Shown here piece after piece: positions 47,406 through 60,818 of a DNA stretch of 64,000 nt; within the stretch, counting starts at the first letter, position 1, and each line of letters opens with the position of its first letter. The stretch is taken from contig RQOL01000531.1 of NCBI GenBank assembly GCA_013076295.1, positions 1,426,001-1,490,000 on the forward strand, written 5' to 3'. The DNA is from Sanderia malayensis. Taxonomy: Eukaryota; Cnidaria; Scyphozoa; Semaeostomeae; Pelagiidae. Under the pieces are notes generated by a model, which did not search any database, had not been told where the DNA came from, and was given only the letters and a program-made list of their open reading frames with translations. Position numbers and translations under genes: made by a program.

Positions 47406-50400
47406 ATGGCTGCCAGAGCGGATGATAAGATAACTGTTGTTGTCAAATGGAGTGGAAAGGAGTTCTCTTTCGATGATTTGTCTCCATCCAACACAGTTTC
47501 GAATTTGAAGGAGGAAATTTTCAAAAAGACTATGGTTCGACCTGATCGACAGAAGCTTCTTGGGTTGAAATATAAAGGTTGTTACTTGTTACAAATAGGC
47601 CAGCAGAGCTGAGGCATTGAATGAATGGACCACTGTTAGTCTGAAAGTAGATATTTTTTGATGTTGTAGGAAAGCCACCAAACGATGAGATAAAATTGCA
47701 GATGCTATCATTAAAACCTGGTTTCAAAATAATGATGATGGGCACTGCAGAAGAGACGTTGGTAAGAATATTATGCGTGTCGCCGCAGGCGCAGGCTAGT
47801 GACTGGACCCTCCTTCCTACTCCTACTAAAGTACGGAACGCAAAACGAAATGCTTACTATAATACGAAACAGGTGCGTTTCGTATTGTAGTAATCGTTCC
47901 TTATTTTAGTAATCGGCCATAGCTGACGTAATCGTTTCGCATTTTAGTAACCCGTTTCGCTCGGTTCCGCCCCGTATTCCGTTTCGTTTCGCGTTCCGTA
48001 CTTTAGTAGAAGCCATGCGACTTGTTACATCGGGGCTGGGGGGCTGAAACATCACTAAAATGCCTGTAAAATCCACTGCTTATATATGCAATTGCTTAAT
48101 TTTAATCAGACTGATATTATAAAGCCACCCCAAGACGTTTTAGAGCTTAAAATTGCTGACGATCAAGATGTAGAAGAAGATGAAGTAGCATTTGAAAATA
48201 GGTATGAATTTTTCTCCTCGCTCTACTGATGTCTTTTGTATGAAAGTCTTAACCGAGTATGATTTTACCAACTTGCTTTGATTTCAGGGAAGAATATTTA
48301 GCAAAGATAGAAAAGAGAGTAAGTTCATATGAAATCAAAGTTAAAAATGAACCAAGGGTTAACAAGAAACTCCTTGTACTCGATGTTGACTACACATTAT
48401 TTGGTAAGCATTATTTGTAGTAGAATTGTATAACTTAATTGATTCTTGTGAGATTTTAAGACCGTACCATTGAGAAGTTTAGGATTTTGTATGATTTAGA
48501 TCACAGATCAGCAGCTGAATGTGGCCTTGACTTGATGAGACCTTATTTGCATGAGTTCCTCACATCTTCATATGAGCATTACGACATTGTCATATGGTGT
48601 AAGTATCTAAATAGTAATTTATTTGTTTATCACCTTAAAAAGACGTAGGAAGCAGGGAGCATGCCCACATGAAAAGAGCTCTCCAAAAGTCTGTGCCCCC
48701 CAATAAACAAATGTTTTCTACACCTGCTGCATCTTAAAAAATTGAATTCCCTCTATAAAATCTCTGATTCTACAGGATTTATGTAAAATATTAACTATTT
48801 TTTATTTCAATTTATTTGTGATCTACTTCTAGCTGCTACGAGTATGAAATGGATTGAAGCTAAAATGCAGGTATTGATCGCAAGATATAGTTGTTTGAAC
48901 AATTGCTTTCTTTTGCTTCAACAATTGCTTTCTTGCTGACCAGCAGTAGCTGCCAGCTCATGTGACACACCCAAAATATTCTATGTTGGAGAAATGTCGT
49001 CAAAATGCTTTCATGTTTTGCAGACAGTAGACAATAGCACCTAAGTAACCTGCAATTCAGATTGAGAAAAGTAGTCTCCTCTTAGAGTAGGAGACAATGC
49101 ACTTTTGTTTTACAAGAATCGTTTTTATGAGAATACTGACGCTGAAAATTGCTGAAAAGCAATAGAAATTTAAGAATATTAATGGAAAACCTCGAGGTTG
49201 GAAAAATGAATTAAAATTAAAAATTCTTTAAAAACAGTGCTGGGAATCTTAGGGTAAAGACTTTAGCCAATAAGTTACTCGGAAGGCTTTATATTATAAT
49301 GATAATAGAACGTAGGAGAAATTACGTAATCTACGCTTGCCTCTTGAGACAAAGGACAATACTAGTGATTTACAATACACAGGAAGTATACTGCTTGCCT
49401 TGAGTTTACTGCTGCTAACAAACGTGAATATCAAAGTATGCAATATGGAGAAATTGGCTGCAAAATGCTAAATACGGCTATTTCGTATGTGCAGCAGCAC
49501 AATTAACAATTAAACACTATTGCCAAATCTAACTCGGGCGCTTGAAATATTAATTGCCTGCGGGCAAATCTGCTCTGCACCGCAATGAGATCAATTAAAT
49601 ACGCTAGGGTTCGAATTGTCCAATTTTCGATCTTACCCTTACCCTATAGTAAGCTTCAAACGTGACTCCAAAACGCCTTAGTTCGAACATTGAAAACACT
49701 ATACATTATTAAATATTGACATGTTTACCAGTGCCTTTAAAAGTGTCTTTGAAGTGACTAATACTGAATGTCGTGTGGTATTATAATGCACAATTCTCTC
49801 CTGTTATCATCTTGCATGCAAATGTGGGCAGAGAAATGGGGCGATTCAACTGATTAAACTGAAAGGCGACTGACACTCCTATCTCACCCGCCTACTCGAA
49901 CGTTTTCTTAATCTCATCTCGTGTTAATTTTAAAAAGGCCAGCTTTGTTCTTGGCAGTATTCGCTTTGATATCGTCATCAATTAACTACGTGGGTTTGTC
50001 GTTTAACTTGTTGTAACCAGTCTGTTCACGAAAACGATCCAAAGAAAACAACAACAGTGGGTACATCGAATTTACAGGTGAACTCTACAGGTGAACATCG
50101 AAAAAATAAAAAACACAACGGCGCATTGCATCATGGTAAATTATACCATGTAACAGTATTTGGGGATGGCATTTGTCGTGTCACAGTTCCACTGTAATAC
50201 CTGCATTAGTTAACTGCATAGTATCGCTGTACAGTAAAAGCCCGCATACAAGAGCCTGCAAATTTCGCACCCAGCTTATTGTTTAAAAACAATAGATTAT
50301 TGTTTCTTCTATTGCTTTGAGTGGAAATACCAACATGGGGATTCTTAATCCATTGGCTCTTCATGTAGACTTTTACTGTGCTGTATCTATACAAATTCTA

Positions 50401-51730
50401 TCACACGCAGCTAAGACACTTGATTTAAGTTTATATTTTTGTCTGTGATGAATCGAGTTTCTGTTGATTGTGGAAGTTGCTAGAGTTGTAACAAGCCCGT
50501 GCCAACACCGCATAATTAGCAGCAAGCAATCGCCATTGCTTGTTTGAACCATGTGTGATTCAGCTGTTGCTATCATAGCAGATATGTAGCTGAATTTAAT
50601 GGCATATAGTTTTCCTCTCGCTAAATCTTAGCATATCGTTTGTTGGAATATCATCATGAAAATTCGTTAATTTGCAGGAGCTGGGAGTAACAGATAGTCC
50701 AAACTACAAGATCATGTTTATCCTAGATAGTTCAGCCATGATTACAGTACATTCACAGAAATATGGAATCATAGAGGTGCCACCTCGCTTTTTATGCGTC
50801 ATTTTATCCATTCACCCACCCGTTTATTCACTCAACCAATCCTTTGAATTGGCTAGATAATTCAATTTCCCCATTTTTCTCTCTAGACAAAGCCCCTTGG
50901 CGTAATCTGGGGCAAATACTCACAATACTCTTCAAAGAACTCGATTATGGTCGATGATTTAAGACGAAATTTCCTTATGAACCCTCAAAATGGCCTCAAG
51001 GTAAGCTTGCTACAAGCATGGAAATCTCGTTATCTTATTCTTGCCTTTAGAACGACATAATCACAATCACAAAAGTCCCGTTTGCTAAACACAGACATAA
51101 ACATCTTGCTTTTAGCTTGTATAGTCATACACCCATTTTTTATAAGAAACCCTTTATAAGAAACCATAGGCCCCTATTTTCAAAACTTAAGAAACTTTGG
51201 TAGGTGATTGTGTGTGACTGAAAAAAGTTAGTAACTTTCTATGTTGTTTTAACGAGCAAAAATGCTAAAAACAACTTGTACACTTCATTCCCACAGATTT
51301 GTGACAAATCTCAACGATGTTAAGAAACTTGCTGAGAAACTTTTCGTACCATAATTAGGTACGAAACCCTAAGAAACTAAGAAACTAAGAAACCCTGGTA
51401 CGAAAATTTGGCTTTTTATAAAAAAATGGGTGTAGTCATGATACGACTCATGGCATAATCATTATGCATAGCATAATGATGCCATGGTGACATAATGATG
51501 ACATGGTATAATAATTATTATGCATGGCTCTAATATTGTAAATGCTTATGATCAATGTCCTCAATATTGGGTGTAACAACAATCTTTCTTTTCTTCAGAT
51601 TCGACCCTTTCGCCAGGCCCACGTAAACAGATCAAAGGACCAAGAGCTTCTCAAACTCTCTCAATACCTCAGAAAAATTTCAGTGCTCGAGGAATTGTCC
51701 GCGTTGGACCACAGAGACTGGGACCGATAG
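47406..51730 (+). CDS. UBLCP1: Ubiquitin-like domain-containing CTD phosphatase 1
   Basis: Nine exons: 47406-47577, 47670-47761, 48110-48201, 48288-48403, 48500-48598, 48833-48870, 50678-50776, 50887-51000 and 51599-51730. They join in phase to 317 residues (human 318). In vertebrates UBLCP1 is a nuclear Mg2+-dependent phosphatase that acts on the 26S proteasome; its N-terminal ubiquitin-like domain binds the Rpn1/PSMD2 subunit. Residues about 8-85 form that ubiquitin-like domain ([20 protein letters not shown]). The FCP1/HAD domain carries the catalytic motif [12 protein letters not shown] (D151, D153), then [48 protein letters not shown] and [15 protein letters not shown]. All HAD residues are intact. 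A MITE sits in the second intron and another in the sixth. Confidence 0.97.
47823..48009. mobile_element. MITE with CTACTAAAGTACGGAACGC termini
   Basis: 187 bp in a UBLCP1 intron. The left end CTACTAAAGTACGGAACGCA and the right end GCGTTCCGTACTTTAGTAG are inverted repeats; the pairing continues to about 28 bp with one mismatch. A second perfect palindrome, AATACGAAAC...GTTTCGTATT (47861-47886), is nested inside. No coding capacity. Confidence 0.8.
50231..50379. mobile_element. MITE with ACAGTAAAAG termini
   Basis: 149 bp. The left end ACAGTAAAAGCCCGCATACA and the right end TGTAGACTTTTACTGT are imperfect inverted repeats. The pentamer GCTGT flanks both sides (50226-50230 and 50380-50384). The interior shares TCTTAATCCATTGG and the AACAATAG...TATTGTT motif with 21415-21582. 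Located in a UBLCP1 intron. Confidence 0.65.
51128..51434. mobile_element. MITE with TACACCCATTTTTTATAAGA termini, copy 1
   Basis: 307 bp in the last UBLCP1 intron. The left end TACACCCATTTTTTATAAGA and the right end TTTATAAAAAAATGGGTGTA are inverted. The interior carries many AAGAAACT/AGTTTCTT motifs and the palindrome CGTACCATAATTAGGTACG. It is nearly identical in reverse complement to 52576-52883. Confidence 0.85.
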
Positions 51731-52575
51731 GAAAATGCGAACGTGATGAGTAGACGCATCTTCCAATGCTAAAGTGTTTATATTGTAGTCTGATAATATC
51801 ACGAACACAACGTGGTTATTGTACGATAGAATATGAAATTATGCACGACTTGAAAGCCGTTTAACGATATCAAAATAAACCTTTGTTGTTACGTTCCCGG
51901 TCCTAATATTAGCTGAGTCAGCCCGGATGCTCGAATAAGAGGCGTCCGGGTAAGCTTGCCAAATGTCGGCTGTGACGGAATTTCCAAAGTTTTCTGATGG
52001 CGTGAAAGAGCCAAGCGTTGATGACCCCATTTACCCCATTACCATACACTGGGTAAGTGCTTGGCGTGAAACGTAAACGTGTTAAATGAGTGAAACGTGT
52101 CAAAAGACCCCAGTCTAATAGTTGATCATTTGTTGCCTTATACATATATGGGCGCAATGGGCATTCACTCAATGAAAATTATGGACTACGTAATCAGTAT
52201 AGTTATACAACGTAATCAGTATAAATAGTTTTACGATAAGGAAATACTAAATATCTAACAACTTCCTTAAGAGAAATTCAGAATTAAGGCATGGTTATTT
52301 TTCTCATTCGTTCAAGTTATGACGGCAATATCCACTCTAATCACTTTGTTATTTGCGACTTGTTTACCGGTTTCCAAGGAGACATGTTTACAACTATACT
52401 TTCAGCACGACCAACCATACAATTTTTTCAACAAGCAACCGGTAAATAAACAATCGGGATTGAAATAAGAAAATTTCAAAAAACTCATCGAAGAAGCTAT
52501 AAACAGCTCTACAAAAATTCACCCCAGGAAATTTCATTTCACTTCATTGTCCTTATAAAAGGATTGATTAAACAT

Positions 52576-52883
52576 TACACCCATTTTTTTTATAAGAAAC
52601 TATGCAAAATTTTCGTACCAGGGATTCTTAGTTTCTTAGGGTTTCGTACCTAATTATGGTACGAAGAGTTTCTTAGCAAGTTTCTTAACATTGTTGAGAT
52701 TTGTTACAAATCTGTGGGAATGAAGTGCGCAAGTTGTTTTTAACATTTTTTCTCGCTAAAACAACATAGAAAGTTTCTTAACTTTTTTCAGTCACACAAA
52801 ATCTCCTACCAAAGTTTCTTAAGTTTTGAAAATGGGGGCCTATGGTTTCTTATAAAGGGTTTCTTATTAAAAAAATGGATGTA
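52576..52883. mobile_element. MITE with TACACCCATTTTTT termini, copy 2 (inverted)
   Basis: 308 bp. Read in reverse complement it follows the copy at 51128-51434 throughout, including CACTTCATTCCCACAGATTT and GTACCATAATTAGGTACGAA. The two copies are in opposite orientations about 1.1 kb apart. Confidence 0.85.
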
Positions 52884-53320
52884 AGTGTGAAAGAGGTGAC
52901 CAGATTTGGTCCCAAATACTAGGTCTGTTGAAAATTGAGGGCTTTTCACTAATGTATGTCTCTAGTACCTAATCTTTCTGCGTCCAAAGAGCTAAACAAC
53001 TCATGAGTAATTTTGAGGGTTGAAGTCTCAGATATTCAATTAAATTTGAATGCTGGTCCGGAGTCCAGTTGTTTATTAAGAAAGTGTTCTGCAAAAAGAA
53101 AATACTTGCTTGTTTCTTCACGCGTTGGCTTCATAATGGCTCTGTTGGAAATAATTATCCTGTTGAGCAAAAATTAAATTTACAAATTCAATGGTTATCA
53201 TTAAACATGCGTGCAGTACAATGCAACAGGGTCTAATAATAGTTTGTTTTGCTGGAAGTGCTTGTTATGCAGAAAAATGCCTTGATTGTGGTGTCGATGC
53301 AGCTGTAAGGCATTCATTCC

Positions 53321-53405
53321 GGCAGTGCATGGGCAGTACGAAGTGGCAAAGGCAGTGCGAAGTAGTGTGGGCAGTGCGAAGTGGCACGGGCAGTATGAAG
53401 TAGCA
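53321..53405. repeat. Imperfect tandem repeat of GGGCAGTGCGAAGTGGCA
   Basis: About five degenerate units of roughly 17-19 bp built on GGCAGT(G/A)CGAAGT(G/A)GC. No coding or structural role is apparent. Confidence 0.75.
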
Positions 53406-54485
53406 ATGCCGTACCATACCATGAAGATTCCCATGAATTCAATTCAAGTGATCCTTTCACTGTTATGCAATCTCTTTATCGAGCTGCGTGATCAATCTTT
53501 ATTACATCACTTAAGCGCATGCCAACATGCGCACAATGCCATGCAAAGTTCTGGAACAACGCACGCACACTCGATTACTATGCAAACTCGTGACGTCCGT
53601 GTTGCATGCTTGCACCGTCGACATCCAAAATCCATATTAAGCTGATCAGATTGGAAGAAACAAGCGAGCCTAATGAAGTGCGGCTGTTACGTTACACAGC
53701 CATACCCTTCGAGTTGTTCTGAGCAACGCTTGGCCTGGCAAAGCCAAACATGGCCACCGCACGTGGCAAGATAATTAATAATGCACTTTATGGGAGAGAG
53801 GAATACACAGATGTGGTCGTAAATTAGCGTCTCTGCATCACGATTGTAGATGATCAGTTAGCAGGATTCCTTGAGTTGTGATAATTTGCGTTCGCAATAA
53901 GCACGCGATTGAATTATAATTCTGTTTTCATTGCGAGTAAATTTCAGAAATCAATCGTTTCCCTCTTCGCACCATCTGCCCTATCACCTAACAGCACCAA
54001 ACTCATTGTAAAGCCACACAGATAATGAGCAAATAAAGAACAATCCGGGCAGATAATATTCACGAGAGAGTGTCGATAACATCGAAAGTGGCGTCGTCTA
54101 AAAATATTCGCTCATTTAAAATGTACAAAACAGAACGTGGGCTTCTTCTGGTTCCGTTCTCGTAATACATTCAAAGTTTAGTCAATTCAAACTCTTGAGT
54201 GACTATATTCCACACGGCACAAATGAAATTTCAACGCGAACAATCCATATTTATACACTTCTGATGTAAAAATATTCACGCATATTATTTCACCACCAAT
54301 CAGCCTTTACTGTTATGGCTGCGGGCGTTTAAAGTAGCTGCATAACACGAACATCCTCAAAATGAACATACCTTAAACTTCCTTGATCGTGAAATTATGT
54401 ACACTCCATAAAACATAGCTCATTTGTTGCAATCTTCAATTCTACAAACAACAAGACGAAATCCTCGATTAATTTAATCAATAAT

Positions 54486-54797
54486 TCAAATACGAATTGA
54501 GAACAAGCCAGCAACCAGCTCGTACTCCGTCATATTTCTGTATCGCATCAATGTTTCGAGGTCTCGCAGTAGCGCAGTGCGATCAAGTTCGCAAATCGCG
54601 CCGCGCCGTCCACGCCCTGCGTTATACATTCTACCGCGTAGGTTCATCTGATAGGTGCTGATCAAGAATTCGCCACAAGAAGACGACGAAGAGCATGATA
54701 ACACGGCCCCTCCTCTCCTTCTGGGCCTTCTTCCATGCCTTTTGCCGCATAACATGCTTCGTTTGTTGCAACTGAAATTCAAGCAATCCAACTTCAT
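54486..54797 (-). other. Unidentified 103-residue ORF
   Basis: Minus-strand ORF, locally CpG-rich. It begins MKLDCLNFSCNKRSMLCGKR, continues with very basic RRPRRRGG-type segments, and ends in TALLRDLETLMRYRNMTEYE and a hydrophobic tail. The dibasic/tetrabasic sites recall a prohormone, but there is no clear signal peptide and no family I recognise. It may be non-coding. Confidence 0.25.
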
Positions 54798-55805
54798 GTG
54801 GAGGCAAAAACTCGGCGAATCCCGATGAAGATATGAATCTCAGAATCGCTACACTTTGTTGACGTTTTTCACTCCGCTAAAATGAATCCTACTGATGCTC
54901 GTGTATGGATAGGCGGCAACAGAGTGTGGTCTTTCGTCCAGAAAATGCGACGTGTAAACAAGATACCCACATGATCTCAATCTGCAGATACATACATTAC
55001 TACAACAGATAAACTGGCTTTGATTGAAACGGCAATCTCAATCTGAGCTATAAATAGCGCAACGTTTTCTTCGATTTTGGATGAATATTATCCAGTGTAT
55101 AACATCTTTCTTATGAGAAGTGATTGATTAAAGAGATTAGCTTGGGGAATGTGGTCCGCCAAGAATTTATACGACCTTCTGCAAAACAATCCTGTGCTTT
55201 GTATCTCGCAAGTATAAAAATATGCATTAGCAATGTAGCACAAATCGTGCATAGATGGTGTTAGCTTTGGGGGGAAAGAGTAAGCGACACTCAAGGATGC
55301 ATAACGTGGAGGCAGTAGGGGTAGAGAAAAGAGGCATTTGAAGAATGGGGCATTTCAAATGGAGTTGAGGAACTGGCTAATTGGAAGAGCACTTAGACAA
55401 GCATGCATTTGTATTCGCTTTGGAGCACAAAATTTATAAATTTTTTTATGGAGCACAAAACAATTTGGCGATGATTTCAATATGAGGTGAAACATGCTTT
55501 TTTACACGATTTAAATGACGTTTGATGTGATCACATCACATATCATTCATTGTTTACATTGTTTATGAATGTCGATTTCGCTGTTATCAGAAGTCGTTTA
55601 TGCTGTTGGGTTCTGGCTCACTGATTTGGCATTCAAAACATAAATTATGTTATGTTTTTCATGGGGAATTCGAAAATGCGTGCGACAATAAGATATAATA
55701 AACAGATCAGATGCAAACAAGCCTTTGGCAAAATCAAACAAAGATATTATATTATGCTTAAATGATTGACAAAGGAAAGTTGAAACAAAAGGAATTTATG
55801 CAGCA

Positions 55806-56081
55806 TCATCCCGGCTCAGCTGCCATCGAATAGAAAATCTGTGAGATCAATTTCTGCAGTAATATTCCCAATGTGTCTTTGCGTAACTGTAAAGGTAGCT
55901 TTAGAGATGTTAGAGCTTTAATCAACCCCGGGAGGAGGTCACACGCGAAAAATTGTCCAGATTTATCCCGATTGGGTGTTTTAACTACTTGTTCATTTCT
56001 CAAGCGTCCATGTCTCCTCTGATGGGAAGTAAACCTCTCGAGAAAAAAAACATGTCGAGTTATTGCTGTACTCATCGACAC
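55806..56081 (-). other. Unidentified 91-residue ORF
   Basis: Minus-strand ORF whose C-terminal half is leucine-rich and helix-like (LLPGLIKALTSLKLPLQLRK, ILLQKLISQIFYSMAAEPG). No family recognised; coding status uncertain. Confidence 0.2.
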
Positions 56082-56807
56082 TTAATTAATCCAAGAGCTG
56101 GCTTGGCTCTGCAAAACTATGTACATACAAACGTTGTGCCAAATAGGTCAACTTCAGTTACAAACTTGTCGAGCTTTTGACCTCTCAGAGGGGCGTGCCT
56201 CTCTCCACTGCATACTACGCCCCACTACATTGCATTCCTCCCATTTTTTGGTACGCTCCTACGCCCCTGACATCGATACAAACTGACACGTTGTGGATAT
56301 AACGTTATTATCTCGTTGCTCAAACATATCTGTAACCAAAGGGGGGGGGGGAACTGTCATAAGTATTTTAATTTTGGGGGCATAATCACCCTCCATGCCC
56401 TCTACAGCTACGTGTCCAGATCCAAAAACTCAATGGTGCGAGGTGACGTAAAAATATTGGTGATAAATCCCCAATTGAAAGACATTTTGTTCCGAGTACA
56501 AAAAGCTATGCCGTCATTGATACAACGACAGAGCCAAGAAATTTGATGGAATTTTATGACTCATAAAAGCCCGCAGTCTCGCAACGATCAGACAAATCCA
56601 ATCTTAAGCAGGCTGTTCAAACTCTTCCATATATAGAGGGAATGTACAATAAATCAATAGAGACAACAGGTTTCGAATAGGTACCTTGATATTGTCTCTT
56701 TGATATGACCCGGCCTACCTTCCGCTTGCTGCTGTAACACGCCATGTGTGATTTCAAAGAGAACAGCAGCAACAACAATATGACGATTTATGATTGACAG
56801 GTACAGA

Positions 56808-56887
56808 ACGGAAGTTGGGAATGATTATCCTTAACGGCCTGTGATTGGACAAGGGAAATTAGCATGAGAATACATTACCTTATATGG
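56808..56887. promoter_or_regulatory. Putative EGR serum-response element (Ets site plus CArG box)
   Basis: A perfect CArG box CCTTATATGG (56878-56887, consensus CC(A/T)6GG) lies about 260 bp upstream of the EGR start codon. An Ets-type site ACGGAAGT (56808-56815) lies 63 bp before it. In vertebrates EGR1 is induced through SRF bound to CArG boxes with neighbouring Ets (TCF) sites. Function here is inferred. Confidence 0.55.
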
Positions 56888-57144
56888 AGGACATGTGAGA
56901 GAATGGTTGTTTGTGTGTGGAATAAAAATGTGACGCCCAGTGAAATTCGTCAGAAGACGAACAACTCGCAGATCTAAACGAAAGCAACTCAAGCAAACGG
57001 GTCGCAGGCGACACCGACAAAACAATAACCCCGAAATTAGGTATTGCTGGTCAATAGCCTAGGGTTTCAAAACAAACTCTTCTATTAACCAAATTTTGAA
57101 TACTCAAGTATTTTTAAAGTCGACGAATAAAACTCAAGAACATC

Positions 57145-59186
<2,042 letters not shown>

Positions 59187-60818
59187 AGCAATGGATATGT
59201 GACCAACTCTTTACCATTATATATTCAGGTGACTAACTTTCAAGTAGTATGGAACAGTAAAAAAATTGATTATTAACTGTGTAAGTATTGTTGATCTATC
59301 TTCTTTTACTGTGTATTTTATTATTTCATGATAATATCCCCTCGTTTATCAACTTCATATGCTAACTTTCTTAATATTCTCCTTGAAACGGCCGCGTATT
59401 TGTTTCACGGCTACTGGACCAGATAAGCAAACTAAGCAGCATTTGTGCCCAATGACTATTATTCCTTCCACTTTCTATATGTACACAGTAAGAAGTAATC
59501 ATACTTCTAGCATAAACTTTTTTTGTAAACGTCTCCATTTTGTTTACTCCGATTGATTGAAATGTAACGCAACTTATGATAACGTTCAGTTATGCAGTGC
59601 TGGTAACTGTCAGAAATCTAACTGTACTGAAGTTTTTATTCGCTAATATTTATTGTTCTCTATTTGAGTTCCTTCTCGGGGCATGCATGCGAAAGGCGTT
59701 TTGTAATTGGCCGTTGAGGTTAGGAAAATTCCGCGCGGATATAGCCGCGTCGGTTTCTGCTGCGCGCGCGGACAGGCATGTTTCATTGGTTTTGTGCAGC
59801 TGTTTGGAGGTCTTTCTCGAGAAATTCTCCCTCGAAATATTCACACAAACAGCATTGTGATTTGTGGTGAGTTACTATGAACACTGGAACATCGTGGAGA
59901 GCAACTTAATTGCGCTTTTGATTTATCATTTATCAAGAATGCGGATAAATGTCCGACGTGCCGCATTATACGACCACGCTGTTGCCTTGCCCCGGAAATA
60001 CGAAAAAGAAAAGACGTTTCGTCATTGGACAAGAGAACAAAGGACAGCGTCGAGCTTCAGTGAGTCATACAAGTAGTATGACGTGATGTCTGATATTTCA
60101 TTTTGGCCTCTTATCTTCCCGTCTCCACTCCAAAGCAGATGTCCTCGCAAAAAGCTGCAAAGATTGGAAAACTGACTATCTGTTAATAATTGAGTAAAAT
60201 AATAAGTGCAGAAACACTCGATAATTAAAAAAACAATTTTGGAATTGACTAAACTTATTGAGATGGATAAAAACGTGTCCACTTATAAGTATCACGCGAA
60301 GCACACAATTTGAAAGCTCTGCCAACGGACATATCAACTCAACAAGACGGTTTCCAAAACCAACAAGCCGGTTTCAAAAACCAACAAGTCGGTTTCAAAA
60401 CCAACAAGCCGGTTTCAAGTCTACACGTAGGCAACGGCAAGCTAACAATGATGAATAAAATAAATCCCGTTAAAAGGTTTACCAACAACATGCCGAAATT
60501 CAATTAAATTTTCAAACAAAAACTGTCTATACCCTGAATATGTCTTCACAAGCCCCTAAAATGTCCTCTTCAAAGTGTCCAGTATCAATTAAACCCATTT
60601 ACCATGCATTGTCATAATGGAGGCATGACATATATCCAAGTTTATCACTCATCCAAATTACTTATCCGAGACGCTTGTTCGCATAATTCTTGTTACAGCA
60701 AACCAATGGGTGCTTTCAGAATGGGGCACAATAATAAGTCGCGGCCATACACACTTAGCCTTCACACACTGTACCGATGAATCCCCATATCCGATACGAT
60801 CCGCTTCACTGACAGTGG
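59187..60818. other. EGR 3-prime UTR and intergenic sequence
   Basis: AT-rich sequence just after the EGR stop, consistent with a 3-prime UTR, followed by unassigned sequence and the 20-21-bp repeat at 60340-60419. No coding exon recognised. Confidence 0.45.
60340..60419. repeat. 20-21-bp tandem repeat, four copies
   Basis: Units built on CAACAAGCCGGTTTCAAAAC start at 60340, 60361, 60382 and 60402, with small substitutions. Each unit contains an imperfect GGTTTCAAAACC palindrome across the junction. Confidence 0.88.

Larger units (their letters stand above)
51731..57144. other. Gene-poor stretch between UBLCP1 and EGR
   Basis: About 5.4 kb without a recognisable gene. It holds a MITE (52576-52883), a repeat array (53321-53405) and two unassigned minus-strand ORFs (54486-54797 and 55806-56081). 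There is also a tiny ORF at 52320-52469 starting MTAISTLITLLFATCLPVSK, which looks like a signal peptide. At the right edge lies a putative EGR promoter. None of the ORFs has a recognisable family. Confidence 0.45.
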
